Notes: generated by a model from the sequence alone, not told the origin. A stretch of DNA of 64,000 nt from Yponomeuta sedellus (GCA_934045075.1 OW203736.1:8633109-8697108), one strand, 5' to 3'. Shown: positions 48,082-58,503, counted from the first letter of the stretch. Program-made: numbers and translations.

Positions 48082-49414
48082 TCACAAAAAGTGAAAATAA
48101 ATAAATATGCAACTATGCATTCTCTGTGAGACAAACATTTGATAATAATAATCGTGGGTTTTCTGTAAAGAAAGTGCCTGTTTTGTCACATAAGTACAGA
48201 TACTCTCCACTGTATCCTTGTCGTTTCTAGCCGTGTAAGGACATTTTACCCCGAGAGTTGTATCAGTTCCCACCAAGGCATCTGGAGTACTGCCCAAAAA
48301 TTTATGTTCAGGATGAACAATTACAAGTACAATTCCACTGTTTGACGTAGTAAAGCCTGTCACTTCTTCAAATTTCTGGATAGCTCGTGGCTCATATTTT
48401 CTGCCAAGTTTTGAGGCAAGAGTCTGTATATTACCACTCATTTTAATTAATCTTTTAGCCAAATTTTTCCAATTTTTTTAGTTTAGATATTTTTCCAAAT
48501 TCTGAACTTTACATTCTTTTTTTGCTTTCGTGTAACCCTGTTCTTTTATTTTCTTTCGGAGCCATTTCTAAATCAAGTAGTTCTTGAAGATTGCACGAGT
48601 AATTTGATTTTAAATATTGCTCTTCGGCAGTCTGCTTTAAATAATCATGTTATTTATTTACATTTTCTTTATCTACAGGCTTTACAAGTTGGGCAATAGG
48701 TACCACAGGCATATTACCTTTTTGCCCACAGTAGTTTGCGATCAAACTTTTATATTCTTCTTGGAATTTTTCTTTATCCTGTACAGAGGGTCTGGGATCA
48801 AATTGGGTTATTGTTCTCATAATATTGTCTTTAAACTTTAATGTTAAATTTTCTGCTTGCACGGGATTTTGAACATACCTTGTGCTGGGGTGAAATGTTT
48901 GCAAGGAACTGGTGCAGCTTGTTTTTAATTTTGATAGTTTTGTTTTTAACAAAGTCAATGACAGCCCAGAATAAAACAATAATATGTTTACATTGGCCAT
49001 ATGGTCCTGCTCCTGCGACACATTCACATTGGGCTTCAAAAATGATTCCATTGTGTAATTGAATAGTCACATTGTAGGACACATTTTTTCGCATTTCCGA
49101 AGAACAAATACCAGTGATGTAATATTCCGCATCTTTGATTGTCGAGCAGCAAGAAATGAGTTAGTATTTTTTTTACACGTTGCATGATCTTTGCATCACA
49201 TCTTTTCATCCATTTCTGCCATCACAGTAGTGCTCGTCACGTCTCGAAAGAGATCTGGACTCGGCAAACAATTCTTGTAGACTGAGTGAGACTACTGAAC
49301 TAGTGGTCTTACCAAATTATCGTAGTCCTGAAAGTCTTTGCACGAGTACTGCTTTTTTTCCCCGTTGTTTTTGCGTTTCACACCTTCAATTCCGTTTTAA
49401 GGTTCGCGAGAGAC
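48082..49414 (-). pseudogene. SWIM zinc finger-YqaJ nuclease gene (ISL2EU-type), decayed
   Basis: Minus strand in two to three frames. 48831-49094: NVTIQLHNGIIFEAQ then CECVAGAGPYGQCKH, the CxCx(n)CxH SWIM zinc site. 48650-49051: SCTSSLQTFHPSTRYVQN and ITQFDPRPS. 48476-48660: YLKQTAEEQYLKSNYSCNL. 48082-48462: LGRKYEPRAIQKFEEVTGF, VIVHPEHKFLGSTPDALVG and TTLGVKCPYTARN, a YqaJ (lambda-exonuclease-like) fold in which the catalytic E-x-K motif reads G-x-K. Known: ISL2EU transposons carry a YqaJ-domain protein next to the transposase. A second, complete example is at 56.3-58.4 kb, from a different subfamily. Confidence 0.75.
48867..49414. repeat. Inverted duplication, left arm
   Basis: 548 bp matching the reverse complement of 50471-51017. 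I noted only about three differences (for example cccagc versus ccctagc, and one-base indel in gactttcagg). Carries the SWIM part of the YqaJ gene. Confidence 0.9.
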
Positions 49415-50232
49415 CACTCGCTATAATTTTCGTCTATTATACAAGCCGGTGTCGTTGAAACAAGAAGAATCGTGGTCCAATAAGCAGGCTAGGGTCAATC
49501 AGGTTAGCAATCAGGTATGCAATCAAGTAGTCCAGGTTACAAGCGTCGTCTCCTTCGATTAAGAAAGTATCAGGGTCCGTAGGCAAGCAAGGTCGTAAAT
49601 AAATAAATAAAATATTCAAACAAACGAAAACGTAAGAAGAAGAAGAAAAACATTACACAGAAACAATGCACACGCTACAGTAACAAACTTAAAACATATT
49701 ACTAAACATAACATTGACGAAAACAAAAAAAACGAAAGGTCACGGCGTGTCACTGCTGCTATAAATGGCAACTGACTCGGCAATATGCTGATGGACAAGC
49801 CTTCAGCGCTGATTTTCAGTCAGAGCCAGGTGCTACCCCACGCGCGTCACAGTCTACGATGCGATATAATCATGGACTAAAGAATTAACAATACCGTATA
49901 GAGTACAATACTCATATGTTACATAGAATAATAATACCTAAATGAATAGAAAACGTATTATAAATACAGAATGAAAAAGATACTTAAATACTTTAAGTAC
50001 CATAGACTAGGAAAAATGTGTGTGTGTTCCGTTTGACGTCTGAGTAATCTGTGCGTAGCTTAGCGTGTTGTCTGTGTTGACTATTGGTTGCGTCCTTACG
50101 CAGCCCTTGATACATACATAACCTCACGCCTGTATCCCAAAGAGGTAGGCAGAGACCAGGGACTGCAACTTGCCACGATCCTGACAGATCACCTTCGCTT
50201 CATCAACGTTCGCCGCACGCACGCCGGTTCCG
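49415..50232. other. Spacer of the inverted duplication; simple repeats and a dispersed repeat
   Basis: No gene. (aaat)n at about 49593-49612. From about 50103 to 50235 on the plus strand, catacataacctcacgcctg and aaagaggtaggcagagacca match a dispersed repeat that I know from Lepidoptera. It leads directly into an RT fragment. Confidence 0.5.
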
Positions 50233-50470
50233 GGTGCTTTTTATCTTCTTTCCCTTCTTGATGTCGTGGACAATATCTTGTCAGAGCTCGACCAGGGTAG
50301 GAGCACAATTCTGGTATTGCTAGATTTGTTCAGAGCTTTCGATTGTCTGAATACGTCCCTCTTATTATCGAAAATGAAGTATTATGGATTTGCCACGGTA
50401 CGGTGGTTTGACAGCTACCTGTCGGACCGTGCGCAAGTTGTTGGATTGAACAAAACGATGGTACCATGTT
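50233..50470 (+). pseudogene. CR1-type RT fragment
   Basis: Plus strand reads STILVLLDLFRAFDCLNTSL, LLSKMKYYGF and WFDSYLSDRAQVVGLN, the A-motif region of a CR1/Jockey-group RT (normally LLDFSKAFD). Only about 70 codons, ending at the start of the right arm of the inverted duplication at 50471. Confidence 0.75.
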
Positions 50471-51017
50471 GTCTCTCGCGAACCTTAAAACGGAATTGAA
50501 GGTGTGAAACTCAAAAACAACGGGGAAAAAAAGCAGTACTCGTGCAAAGACTTCAGGACTACGATAATTTGGTAAGACCACTAGTTCAGTAGTCTCACTC
50601 AGTCTACAAGAATTGTTTGCCGAGTCCAGATCTCTTTCGAGACGTGACGAGCACTACTGTGATGGCAGAAATGGATGAAAAGATGTGATGCAAAGATCAT
50701 GCAACGTGTAAAAAAAATACTAACTCATTTCTTGCTGCTCGACAATCAAAGATGCGGAATATTACATCACTGGTATTTGTTCTTCGGAAATGCGAAAAAA
50801 TGTGTCCTACAATGTGACTATTCAATTACACAATGGAATCATTTTTGAAGCCCAATGTGAATGTGTCGCAGGAGCAGGACCATATGGCCAATGTAAACAT
50901 ATTATTGTTTTATTCTGGGCTGTCATTGACTTTGTTAAAAACAAAACTATCAAAATTAAAAACAAGCTGCACCAGTTCCTTGCAAACATTTCACCCTAGC
51001 ACAAGGTATGTTCAAAA
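50471..51017. repeat. Inverted duplication, right arm
   Basis: Reverse complement of 48867-49414. Contains the SWIM-finger coding segment on the plus strand (50790-50999). Confidence 0.9.
50997..51017. repeat. 21-bp direct repeat, left copy
   Basis: tagcacaaggtatgttcaaa plus one a; identical copy at 54024-54044. The pair flanks a 3.0-kb insertion that contains the MULE. Confidence 0.85.
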
Positions 51018-51125
51018 ACAGAAACGTAATCGCAAAGTAGGGTTGTGCAACATTGTATATATATATATCTTATTTTCTTTTTATATTTAAGTATATACAT
51101 GTGTGCGAATTCTAATTACATTAGC

Positions 51126-51430
51126 ATTCCCTGAGAATCCCATTCCCCGAGGATCCTGTCCCGGAGGATCCCGAATGCGATAAATGTTATTACAATTACT
51201 TTTGTTATTTTTTCTATTGCGTTTAACTTGTACCGTTAGCAAAAAAATATTAATTTATAAATATATATAAATCATAGTTTTTAAAACACAATTTACTTAT
51301 CGAAATAAAAAAAAATACAATATAACCAAATAATTCTACACCAATTACAGTTTATAATTTATGACTACAATAATTATTTCAAATTATGCAAACGGCCGGG
51401 CGAGACAGAGTTTTAAAAAACGGAAGCAGG
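51126..51430. repeat. MULE left TIR
   Basis: Inverted counterpart of 53698-53973. Outer 60 bases are GC-rich with repeated gaggatcc / ggatcctc dyads; the inner part is AT-rich and ends with gggcgagacag..gaagcagg. Confidence 0.85.
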
Positions 51431-52050
51431 CATTACCATTCATGAACTTAATACTATGTTAGGTCAAAAGTGACGTCATTTAAGCAGAAAAATTGGTCAA
51501 TCAAATTTTCATACATTGTTATAATGAAAAAATAAAAGTCTGCTATAATAATCACAGGTTGATTTATTATCACAATAATTATTTTGTAACTTTTCAGTCT
51601 TTTTCGAACACGTAAAATCAACATTATTTTAAAAATGACGTTTAAAACAAAGGTAATTGACTTTAAAGTTAGTCTAAAATATACATTAAGACACGCCGTC
51701 CTTTTCAAATGTAAATAATTATAACATATAATATTTTTTTAAATATTACTATAAATGAGATACCTATAATAATTATAAATAATCAACTTTAGTAAAAAAA
51801 AATAATATCAACATTTTTAATTAGTCTTAACAATTATAAAAAAACACGTATTAAAACTCCGATACTTAGGTTTAAAGATATCAAATTACAACAATCAGTC
51901 TTTTATAAAATAGGGATAATAATTATAAATAATCAACTTTAGTATTTTTTGTAGAACTTAAGCATAGTCTTAATCATCCACAGTCATTTTCAATCTGTCA
52001 ATAAATCAATCAGCTTTTATAAATTATATTTGAAAAACCAAAATACAATT
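51431..52050. other. AT-rich interior of the MULE
   Basis: No gene. Very AT-rich spacer between the left TIR and the transposase stop codon; contains a repeated phrase (ataataattataaataatca at about 51765 and 51918). Confidence 0.6.
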
Positions 52051-53472
52051 TCAATTTTTCTTTTTAGGGGTTAATAGCACGATTTTACAAAGGTTTTCCA
52101 AAAAAAATATTATTGCAGTTTGTCCTTCTTCATACTGTTTTGTTAGTTTTGCGAGAGTTTTTTCATTGAGAATACTTTGTCGTTTCTTTTTGGTAATGGG
52201 CTCCCTTTTGAATCGCAATTTGTCTTGTGCCGTATCGTAAGTGGCTATGTCAGTCATTATCATTTGTAGAAATAATAATAAAGTAGGGTTCGAACCCAAA
52301 TGGCATTGCAATCTGTTATTCCAAGCCTCTACTAAATTAGTGCTCCTGTGCTGTTCTTTGTAACAACACCATTTAGCAATCATGCCATCAGGCTCCAGCC
52401 ATTGTTCGACAAAATAGTCGTTAAACTTAATAACTGGCCCAGCTGGTAAACTGTTTTCCATCATCGCCAGCCAGCCATCTTCTATTTCATGCTGCGGAAG
52501 ATATGCCAGGCAAATGCACATTCACACATATGACAATGTTTCTTCGTGATCCAATAATCCTAATGATTTTGCCTTTCTGTACACGCTCCTTTGAAGGTAG
52601 ACAAAACATCCGTGTATGACGGCATCGGGAAAAACATGTTCAATAGCACTCATTGCAGCTGCTTTAAAATCAAGGATGAACTTGTTGGGGTTGAAGTCTG
52701 ATAAAGATTCTTTGATTTTTTTGAACATTGTGATGTAAGTGCTTGTAGACTTATTAACAAGAAGTACATAGAAAATTGGTACTATGTTTGTTTCATCTTG
52801 ATTATTGGTCTCACTTATGTCCCCGTGTATTGTGTAAATCTGTTTAAAAGGTACAGGGCAACAGTCAAATGTGCCGTCACATAAATAGTTTTTTACCATT
52901 TTTATGTCTTTTTGGCCTTTTGGTGACACAAATACAATAATCCTATTGTTTTCTTCGACATAATTCACCAAAAGATTAGCTTTAAATTTTTCCGGTACAA
53001 CAACATCGCCCGGTTTTTTGAATGATGTTTTTTGTACCTTCAAACCCTTGTTTCTTGATCTATATAGTGAGCTTTTTAGAGATCGGAATGCAGATATTTC
53101 TGCACTAGGCCCTTTGTGATTTAATGTGGTCATTCTTTTTTCGTAAATTTGCTGAACTGGTTGATAATTTATGCCCACTTCTTCACTCAATTGATTGGCT
53201 GTCACAAGCACTTCATTTTTGAAAAAGTCTGGTACACATTGTGGTATATGATTTGATTGTATTTTCACAAAGTCACCTTCAGTGTCCAATTTTACTGCAC
53301 CACTACATTTTAATTTTCTTTTATTACTGCAGGTCCACACACTACTTGAATTTTTATTCTGTCTAAATAAGACATAGGCATGCCCGGCATGTAATAACCA
53401 TTTTCCACCCAATCGGTTTTTCGTGAATTGGTAATTGCGCTCGCGCCCTTTAGATGGACCTTCTTCCGACAT
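52051..53472 (-). pseudogene. MULE transposase with FLYWCH zinc finger, single in-frame TGA
   Basis: ATG at 53472 (MSEEGPSKG), stop at 52051, one in-frame TGA at 52522-52524. Residues about 10-75 form a FLYWCH finger: YQFTKNRLGGKWLLHAGHAY, WTCSNKRKLKCSGAVKL and the final HIPQC. The MULE catalytic core follows: NYLCDGTFDCCP (first Asp), PIFYVLLVNKSTSTY, FILDFKAAAMSAIEHVFPD (second Asp), GCFVYLQRSVYRK where the usual C-x-x-H reads C-x-x-Y, and HRSTNLVEAWNNRL (catalytic Glu). The same frame continues across the TGA, so the gene is nearly intact. Known: FLYWCH and MULE cores combine in insect Mutator-like transposons. It would bind the TIRs and excise the element. Confidence 0.85.
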
Positions 53473-53609
53473 GTTGGAGTGACACACTGAACTTTCTTAT
53501 CAAATGCAAATAGCATTAGCTATTACTTAGAATACTTGAAAGAGATAAAATTATAATTACTTCGCAAGAGTAAAAGAGATAGGCATACTGTCCATCTAGA
53601 TGCACTGGC

Positions 53610-53729
53610 TTTGTTGTTTGTAATAACTGGTTTCTACCTGCTTCCAATTTTTACAACCCTGTCTCGCCCTTTGTTGTTTGTAATAACTGGTTTTTACCTG
53701 CTTCCAATTTTTACAACCCTGTCTCGCCC
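53610..53729. repeat. 60-bp tandem duplication next to the MULE right TIR
   Basis: Units 53610-53669 and 53670-53729 differ at one position (tttctacc versus tttttacc). The second unit overlaps the inner end of the TIR. Confidence 0.9.
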
Positions 53730-53973
53730 GGCTGTTTGCAGAATTTGAAATAATTTCATAAATTATAAAATGTAATTTGTTTAGAATTATTTGGTCATAT
53801 TGTTTATTTTGATAACTAAATTGTGTTTTTAAATATATTTATAAATTAATATTTTTTTGCTAACGGTACAAGTTAAACGCAATAGAAAAAATAACAAAAG
53901 TAATTGTAATAACATTTATCGCATTCGGGATCCTCCGGGACAGGATCCTCGGGGAATGGGATTCTCAGGGAAT
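53698..53973. repeat. MULE right TIR
   Basis: Inverted counterpart of 51126-51430, ending ...gggattctcagggaat. Confidence 0.85.
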
Positions 53974-54023
53974 AAGCCTTTATCTTTATCTGCTTTGTGC
54001 ATAATTTAATTTGTATATTATTG

Positions 54024-54069
54024 TAGCACAAGGTATGTTCAAAATCCCGTGCAAGCAGAAAATTTAACA
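54024..54069 (+). pseudogene. YqaJ-gene crumb with the 21-bp direct repeat, right copy
   Basis: 46 bp matching the reverse complement of 48841-48887 (cacaaggtatgttcaaaatc, then cgtgcaagcagaaaatttaa), hence the continuation of the right arm after the 3.0-kb insertion. It ends at the BEL env fragment at 54070. Confidence 0.8.
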
Positions 54070-54445
54070 ACAAACCGCATGGTATACAATATGCAGCAAA
54101 TCTACAAATTACTGAAGATTAAAGCACGAGTTACGAATCAGTACTTCATATTTGAAATAAAAATTCCACTAATAAACAGAGATGCATACGACATATACAG
54201 GGTGTATCCTGTCCCGAGACAAATGCAAGGCAATTTCAATATAAATATCAATCCCATCGCAGAATACATCGCTATTAACTTACAAAAGGACTTCTTCATA
54301 CCCATGGCTAAGGATGAAGTACAATCATGTATTCACTCGGACGAAAATACCTACCTGTGTCACCTACAAACAGCAATCTATAATATCAAATCAGAAATGA
54401 GCCTATGTGAGAAGGACCCGAGCACAGACGGGTGCAAAACCTATA
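54070..54445 (+). pseudogene. BEL/Pao Env-like fragment, inverted
   Basis: Plus strand, about 125 codons: LYKLLKIKARVTNQYFIFEI-like segment, LINRDAYDIYRVYPVPRQ, INPIAEYIAINLQKDFFIP and CLCEKDPSTDGC-type cysteines. This is the membrane-distal part of an F-like envelope protein that should follow the fusion-peptide region on the same strand; here it lies in the opposite orientation to 54403-55948. The joint is near 54440. Fragment only; not functional. Confidence 0.7.
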
Positions 54446-55948
54446 GCAAAATTTTCTTGAATTTCTGCGAGTTTTCGTAGTAGGTTGCTTGCGATAATTG
54501 CTGATGTAAGAAAATCGTCTGTAGACGTGATATCTCGAATCTTAGAGGTGATTCCTTTTTCCATCTTGTTCATTCTTTGGTGGATGTATTTAAGCTGCTC
54601 ACTGATAGCTGCTTCTGTGCTTTTCAGAAGATTGTACTCTGCTTCAACCACTGATGTTTGTTTTTTCCATAGAAGTGCTAGATGTTTTTGATTGTCCCTC
54701 ACCAAAGTGATATCTTTCTGATATTGCTCCGCGAAATGCTCGTCCAATACTCCGAAGAGACTATTTGCAAGGTAACCAATGCCGTTGATAAGGCCGCGAC
54801 GTTCTCGCCTTCCATCGAGCGCGGACGCGTCGAATTGCTGACTCGACATCATATTGTTACTGCGCTCCAGCTGACTGATTCCATGACGTAGTTGCGCTAG
54901 TATGATGTCACAACTCATATGATCTTGAATCATGGAGCAAATGTTCTCTATGTGCTTCGCATACTTGTAAATAGCTGTTACTCCTTCCCAGTACGGATCC
55001 ATATTGTAGTATACGATAAGTTTCCATTCGTCTCGTACTAGTTGCATGCTTGATAATGGGTCAAAGTAGAGGCTTTGAGTCTCGTTGAACTTGTTGATAG
55101 TGTAAGAACTGCTTGATGTTTTGGTAACTCCCATAAAGACAATTATAGACATAATAATTGATACTAGGCGCGATGGCTTTTGACGGCAAGCTCTCATCGG
55201 TCTTTTTGCTGAGGTAGAATTTTGTTTGTTATTCGGTGCGCTTACGTTGTTGCTCCCGACTGATTGCTTGATAGTTTGATCTTGATTTGTTTCTGAATCC
55301 GACCCTACCGGAAGTATTGATAGCTTGGTGATCGGTCGTTTTGTATAGCCTTTCTTGGTTTTTAGGGTAACGACTCGGACTAGTCCGTCTTTTCCGGGGT
55401 GTAACTCGACTACTCGGCCGAGGGCCCACTTCCCGGGAGGTAAGTTTGCGTCGTGTATTAATGCTACGTCATCGATTTTGAAGTTTGCTTGTTCTTGTCT
55501 CCATTTGCTTTTTGCTGATAACTGTGTCAAATATTCAGACCGACAACGCTTCCATAGATCTTGAAATATTTTTTGAGTCAGATGCCATCTCGTTCTTTCG
55601 TCCCTTTCTGTTTCTATGATGGTTAGTATCGGCCCATTTGATAAGAAGTGCGCCGGCGTTAGGTAGTTTAAGTCGGCCGGGTCTTCTGATAGTTGACATA
55701 GCGGTCTGGTATTGAGGCATGCTTCTAACTGTGATAGCAATGTTGACAGCTCTTCATAGGTAAGTTTTTGTTCACCAATAACTCTCTTCATGTGATATTT
55801 GAGATTCTTCACCCCGGCCTCCCACAATCCTCCTGCGGTGGGCCAAGATGGGGCATTAAAATGCCATTCTATTTCCATCTTACTGATCTCAGTGAAGAAT
55901 AGGGAATGGAAGAAAATATCAGAAGTGCTTGATTTTTTTTTGGTGATA
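54403..55948 (-). pseudogene. BEL/Pao Pol C-terminus fused in frame to an Env-like protein
   Basis: Open frame from the ISL2EU border (55948) to 54403. First part is Pol after the integrase core: WHFNAPSWPTAGGLWEAGVK, YHMKRVIGEQKLTYEELS, LNTRPLCQLSEDPADL, LTPAHFLSNGP and the C-terminal DUF5641-like region with FKIDDVALIHDANLPPGKW. A Ser/Gln-rich linker follows, then a hydrophobic segment (LVSIIMSIIVFMGV) that could be a signal anchor, and an F-like envelope ectodomain with a furin-type RRERR directly before GLINGIGYLANSLFG, which has the look of a fusion peptide, and a heptad region. Known: some BEL/Pao elements carry env genes related to baculovirus F. The 5' part of pol was cut off by the ISL2EU insertion and the 3' part of env is inverted. 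Confidence 0.8.
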
Positions 55949-56331
55949 GGAATAACCTTCCTTAACGCGAGAAAAAAGTTTAAATTTTTTGGCCTCGTAG
56001 TTAATTTTTAAATAATCTTAATATTCTTCCATTCGACGTTCTGGGCTCAGTACGGCTTAACAGACACATTCCTTGGTCCGCCACTAATGAAAAAAAAAAT
56101 CTGTGATGACAATGACATTGACAGCTCCCGTCGTTGTGTTTATATACTCTTTGGACATAACCTTGTTTGCTTCTGCTTCGAGTTTACTGCTTTTTACGAT
56201 TTCTAAAATTTTACGAACTGTGTATGCCCCCCCGGACTTCGATAATCGCCTGCCTAAACAACGACTTTCGCTCTTCGACTCTGGATTTGATTTTAATAGC
56301 TGATAAGACGACCATTACTACTCGAAACTGG
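55949..56331. repeat. ISL2EU left TIR
   Basis: Pairs with 61157-61528. Inner end near tagctgataagacgaccatt. Ends 17 bp before the ATG of the YqaJ gene, so TIR and promoter region overlap. Confidence 0.9.
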
Positions 56332-56480
56332 AATCCGAAATCTGCGACATGGACACTACTACATTTGTTAAAGCTGACTCTTCAAACTTGCCGACAGTAG
56401 ATTTCTACATGCTCATGGAATTCATATTCAAGAACAGTGATAAGCATAATGTTGCTGAAATAAGAGGCGCTAATGCTATC

Positions 56481-57141
56481 GTAAGTATCAACTTAAAAAT
56501 GTCTTTTTGTAGTGTGCACTGCACATGCAACTTCCATGGGATCGTTGTTCGTTCAACACATCATTAACTGCAGTTCACTTGATTACATATTATATTATTT
56601 ACCTGTATGTCAATCTATCACTAGTGAAATTTGCAGTAATTAACAAGGTCTAGAGTTATCATTCAATAGCATGGTAGATGATGGACAGACATGAACTGCA
56701 TGTAATGATATGTAAAAAAAATATTTATTTTCTGTGACTTCATATATTGTATGCACTATTTAGTAATTAACTTAAACTTAGGTATTTAACTTGCAACTAA
56801 CCATTTAAAACTAAATTAGCTTCCTAGGAGAAAAGCTCCGATTGTCTTGGCAGATTGTGTTGTACATGTATATGCAAAATAAATAAATACTACATACTAG
56901 GTATATACTTTATAAAATATAATAGGTGTAGGAATAGTAGAGATGAGAGATACAAGTACAAGTAAAATATCATGTTATAAATACATGATTTAGTATGGGG
57001 TTAATTTTAAATTGACTAATTAAAATTGTCTAAGCTTGTGTATCTTCGCCTTATAATGCTATGAGAACTTTGGATTCTAATAATTAAACTCTGCAAGAAT
57101 GACAAATAAAAGTGCCCCTGTTGAACATTAATATATATTTT
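56481..57141 (+). other. Intron 1 of the YqaJ gene
   Basis: Starts with gtaagtatca at 56481. AT-rich, no coding signal. The acceptor is not certain; it lies shortly before the exon 2 coding match that begins about 57142. Confidence 0.5.
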
Positions 57142-57668
57142 TTTTATGTGGAATGCGCTATTGGATATGTAGAAATACGAGTATATAGAACTGGGAACAT
57201 ATGTATTGTTCGATCTAAAGTTGCACCCGAACACAGATTATCAAACAAATACTATATTGTGATGGTTCATATAGACGAGTCTGAGGAAAATATCACTGAT
57301 ACATCATGTGACGGTTGTGCAGCTGCAGCTGGTAAGCTGGTTTCTTGAATAAACATGTAGGGACCCTAATATTTTTCTAAGATATTTGAAATTATTTCTA
57401 TTTTTAGGTGGGTGCAAACACACTGTTGTTGTATTACATTGGCTGCAAAAGCGGACTGATGAACCTTCACCAACCCGTGTGAAGTGCTACTGGACAACAC
57501 CAAATCTGAAACGCGCTCGAGATGAACCATTGTTCTGTAAAGATTTTAATAAAGGGAAAGTTATGAAAAGGGGGCCAAAAGACCCCACTGTGTTAGAGAG
57601 ACTTCGGAATGAAGCAAAAAAATATTCTTGTGGGAAAAGTCTTATAATAGCATATGATCCCCAAAATA

Positions 57669-57722
57669 ACAATAATTCGTTATTTTGTGTATCAACAAAT
57701 AGACAAAATAACGAATTATTGT
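57669..57722. repeat. Perfect 20-bp inverted repeat, 14-base loop
   Basis: Arms 57669-57688 (acaataattcgttattttgt) and 57703-57722 are exact reverse complements; loop gtatcaacaaatag. It lies in the YqaJ coding sequence and introduces a frame change and stop. Confidence 0.95.
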
Positions 57723-58474
57723 ATATTTGATATAATGTTGGACTTTGTGGCAACGGAAACTGATTAAAGTTACAATAATTTTAAGATGTACAGTGATGAA
57801 AAAGTAAAAAATAGAATAGAAGAAATAAATAGAGAGACCCTTACCCAAGTAAATTGAAAATTGTGGCATAGCATGAGACATGGACGAATAACTGGGTCTA
57901 AAATTCACGAAATTGCCCATTTTAAGACTCCTGATGGTAGTCTTGTCGAAGAGTTGTTAGGCGGATATAAAATGCATGAGACCAAGGCAATGAAAAGGGG
58001 AAAAGATCTGGAAAAAAGGGTCTTCAAAAAACTGAAGAGAGAGTTGAAAACAGAAATAGAAGATGCTGGTTTTATTCTAGTGAATGGAATCTTTGGGGAT
58101 TCACCTGATGGCATTGGGGAGGATTTTGTTGTAGAAATAAAATGTCCAACCGCAGAAAAACGAAAAAGGAATTACGTAAAGGATGGACAAATATCCAATA
58201 AATGTATGGGACAAGTCCAGTTAGAGATGCTTGCAGCAGCAAAAAATAAATGCATATTTTGTGTGGCCGACCCAAACTTTGAGGCAAATGGTAGATTTGA
58301 AAAAGTTACTATTGATTTTGATAAGGAATATATTGAAAACTTAATGATTGCTGCTGAAGACTTTTGGAAAACGAATATCTTTCGAAAATTTTTAAATAGT
58401 GCGATATTGTGAGAAAATAAATATTAATTTATAAAATAAAAATTTCTATTTCTATTAAATTCAAAACCTTACGT

Positions 58475-58503
58475 ACCTACCTGTATATAATATACAGGTA
58501 GGT
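58475..58503. repeat. 14-bp palindrome, 1-base centre
   Basis: acctacctgtatat / atatacaggtaggt around a single a. Located in the 245-bp gap between the convergent YqaJ and transposase genes. Confidence 0.9.

Larger units (their letters stand above)
51126..53973 (-). mobile_element. MULE (Mutator-like) DNA transposon with FLYWCH transposase
   Basis: Terminal inverted repeats of roughly 280-305 bp (51126-51430 and 53698-53973; outer ends attccctgagaatcccattc). Inside, one transposase gene on the minus strand with a single stop. No matching 8-9-bp target duplication was seen at the termini, though the whole lies between 21-bp direct repeats at 50997 and 54024. Confidence 0.8.
56349..58412 (+). 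pseudogene. SWIM zinc finger-YqaJ exonuclease of the ISL2EU transposon; decayed, spliced
   Basis: Exon 1: ATG 56349 to 56480, ending at a gtaagt donor. Exon 2: about 57142-57331 (VEIRVYRTGNICIVRSKVAP, NITDTSCDGCAAAA). Intron 57332-57407 (gtaagc ... tttttag). Exon 3 from 57408: GGCKHTVVVLHWLQKR completes the CxxC...CxH SWIM site across the splice. A 20-bp perfect inverted repeat (57669-57722) then breaks the frame. From 57731 the next frame reads LDFVATETD, a stop, YNNFKMYSDEKVKNRIEEI, a stop, KLWHSMRHGRITGSKIHEI, and the YqaJ core with RGKDLEKRVF, FGDSPDGIGEDFVVEIKCP (catalytic Asp and E-x-K intact) and CMGQVQLEMLAA, to TGA 58412. It is presumed to process DNA for transposition. Confidence 0.82.

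Noticed and set aside
53310..53516. 68-codon minus-strand frame overlapping the MULE transposase start
   Set aside because: Alternative frame of the FLYWCH-coding exon; the FLYWCH frame explains the sequence.
50998..54046. A 3-kb intron, because aaggtatgt resembles a splice donor
   Set aside because: The motif is duplicated at both edges, as in target duplication, and the same sequence is uninterrupted in the left arm at 48.87 kb.
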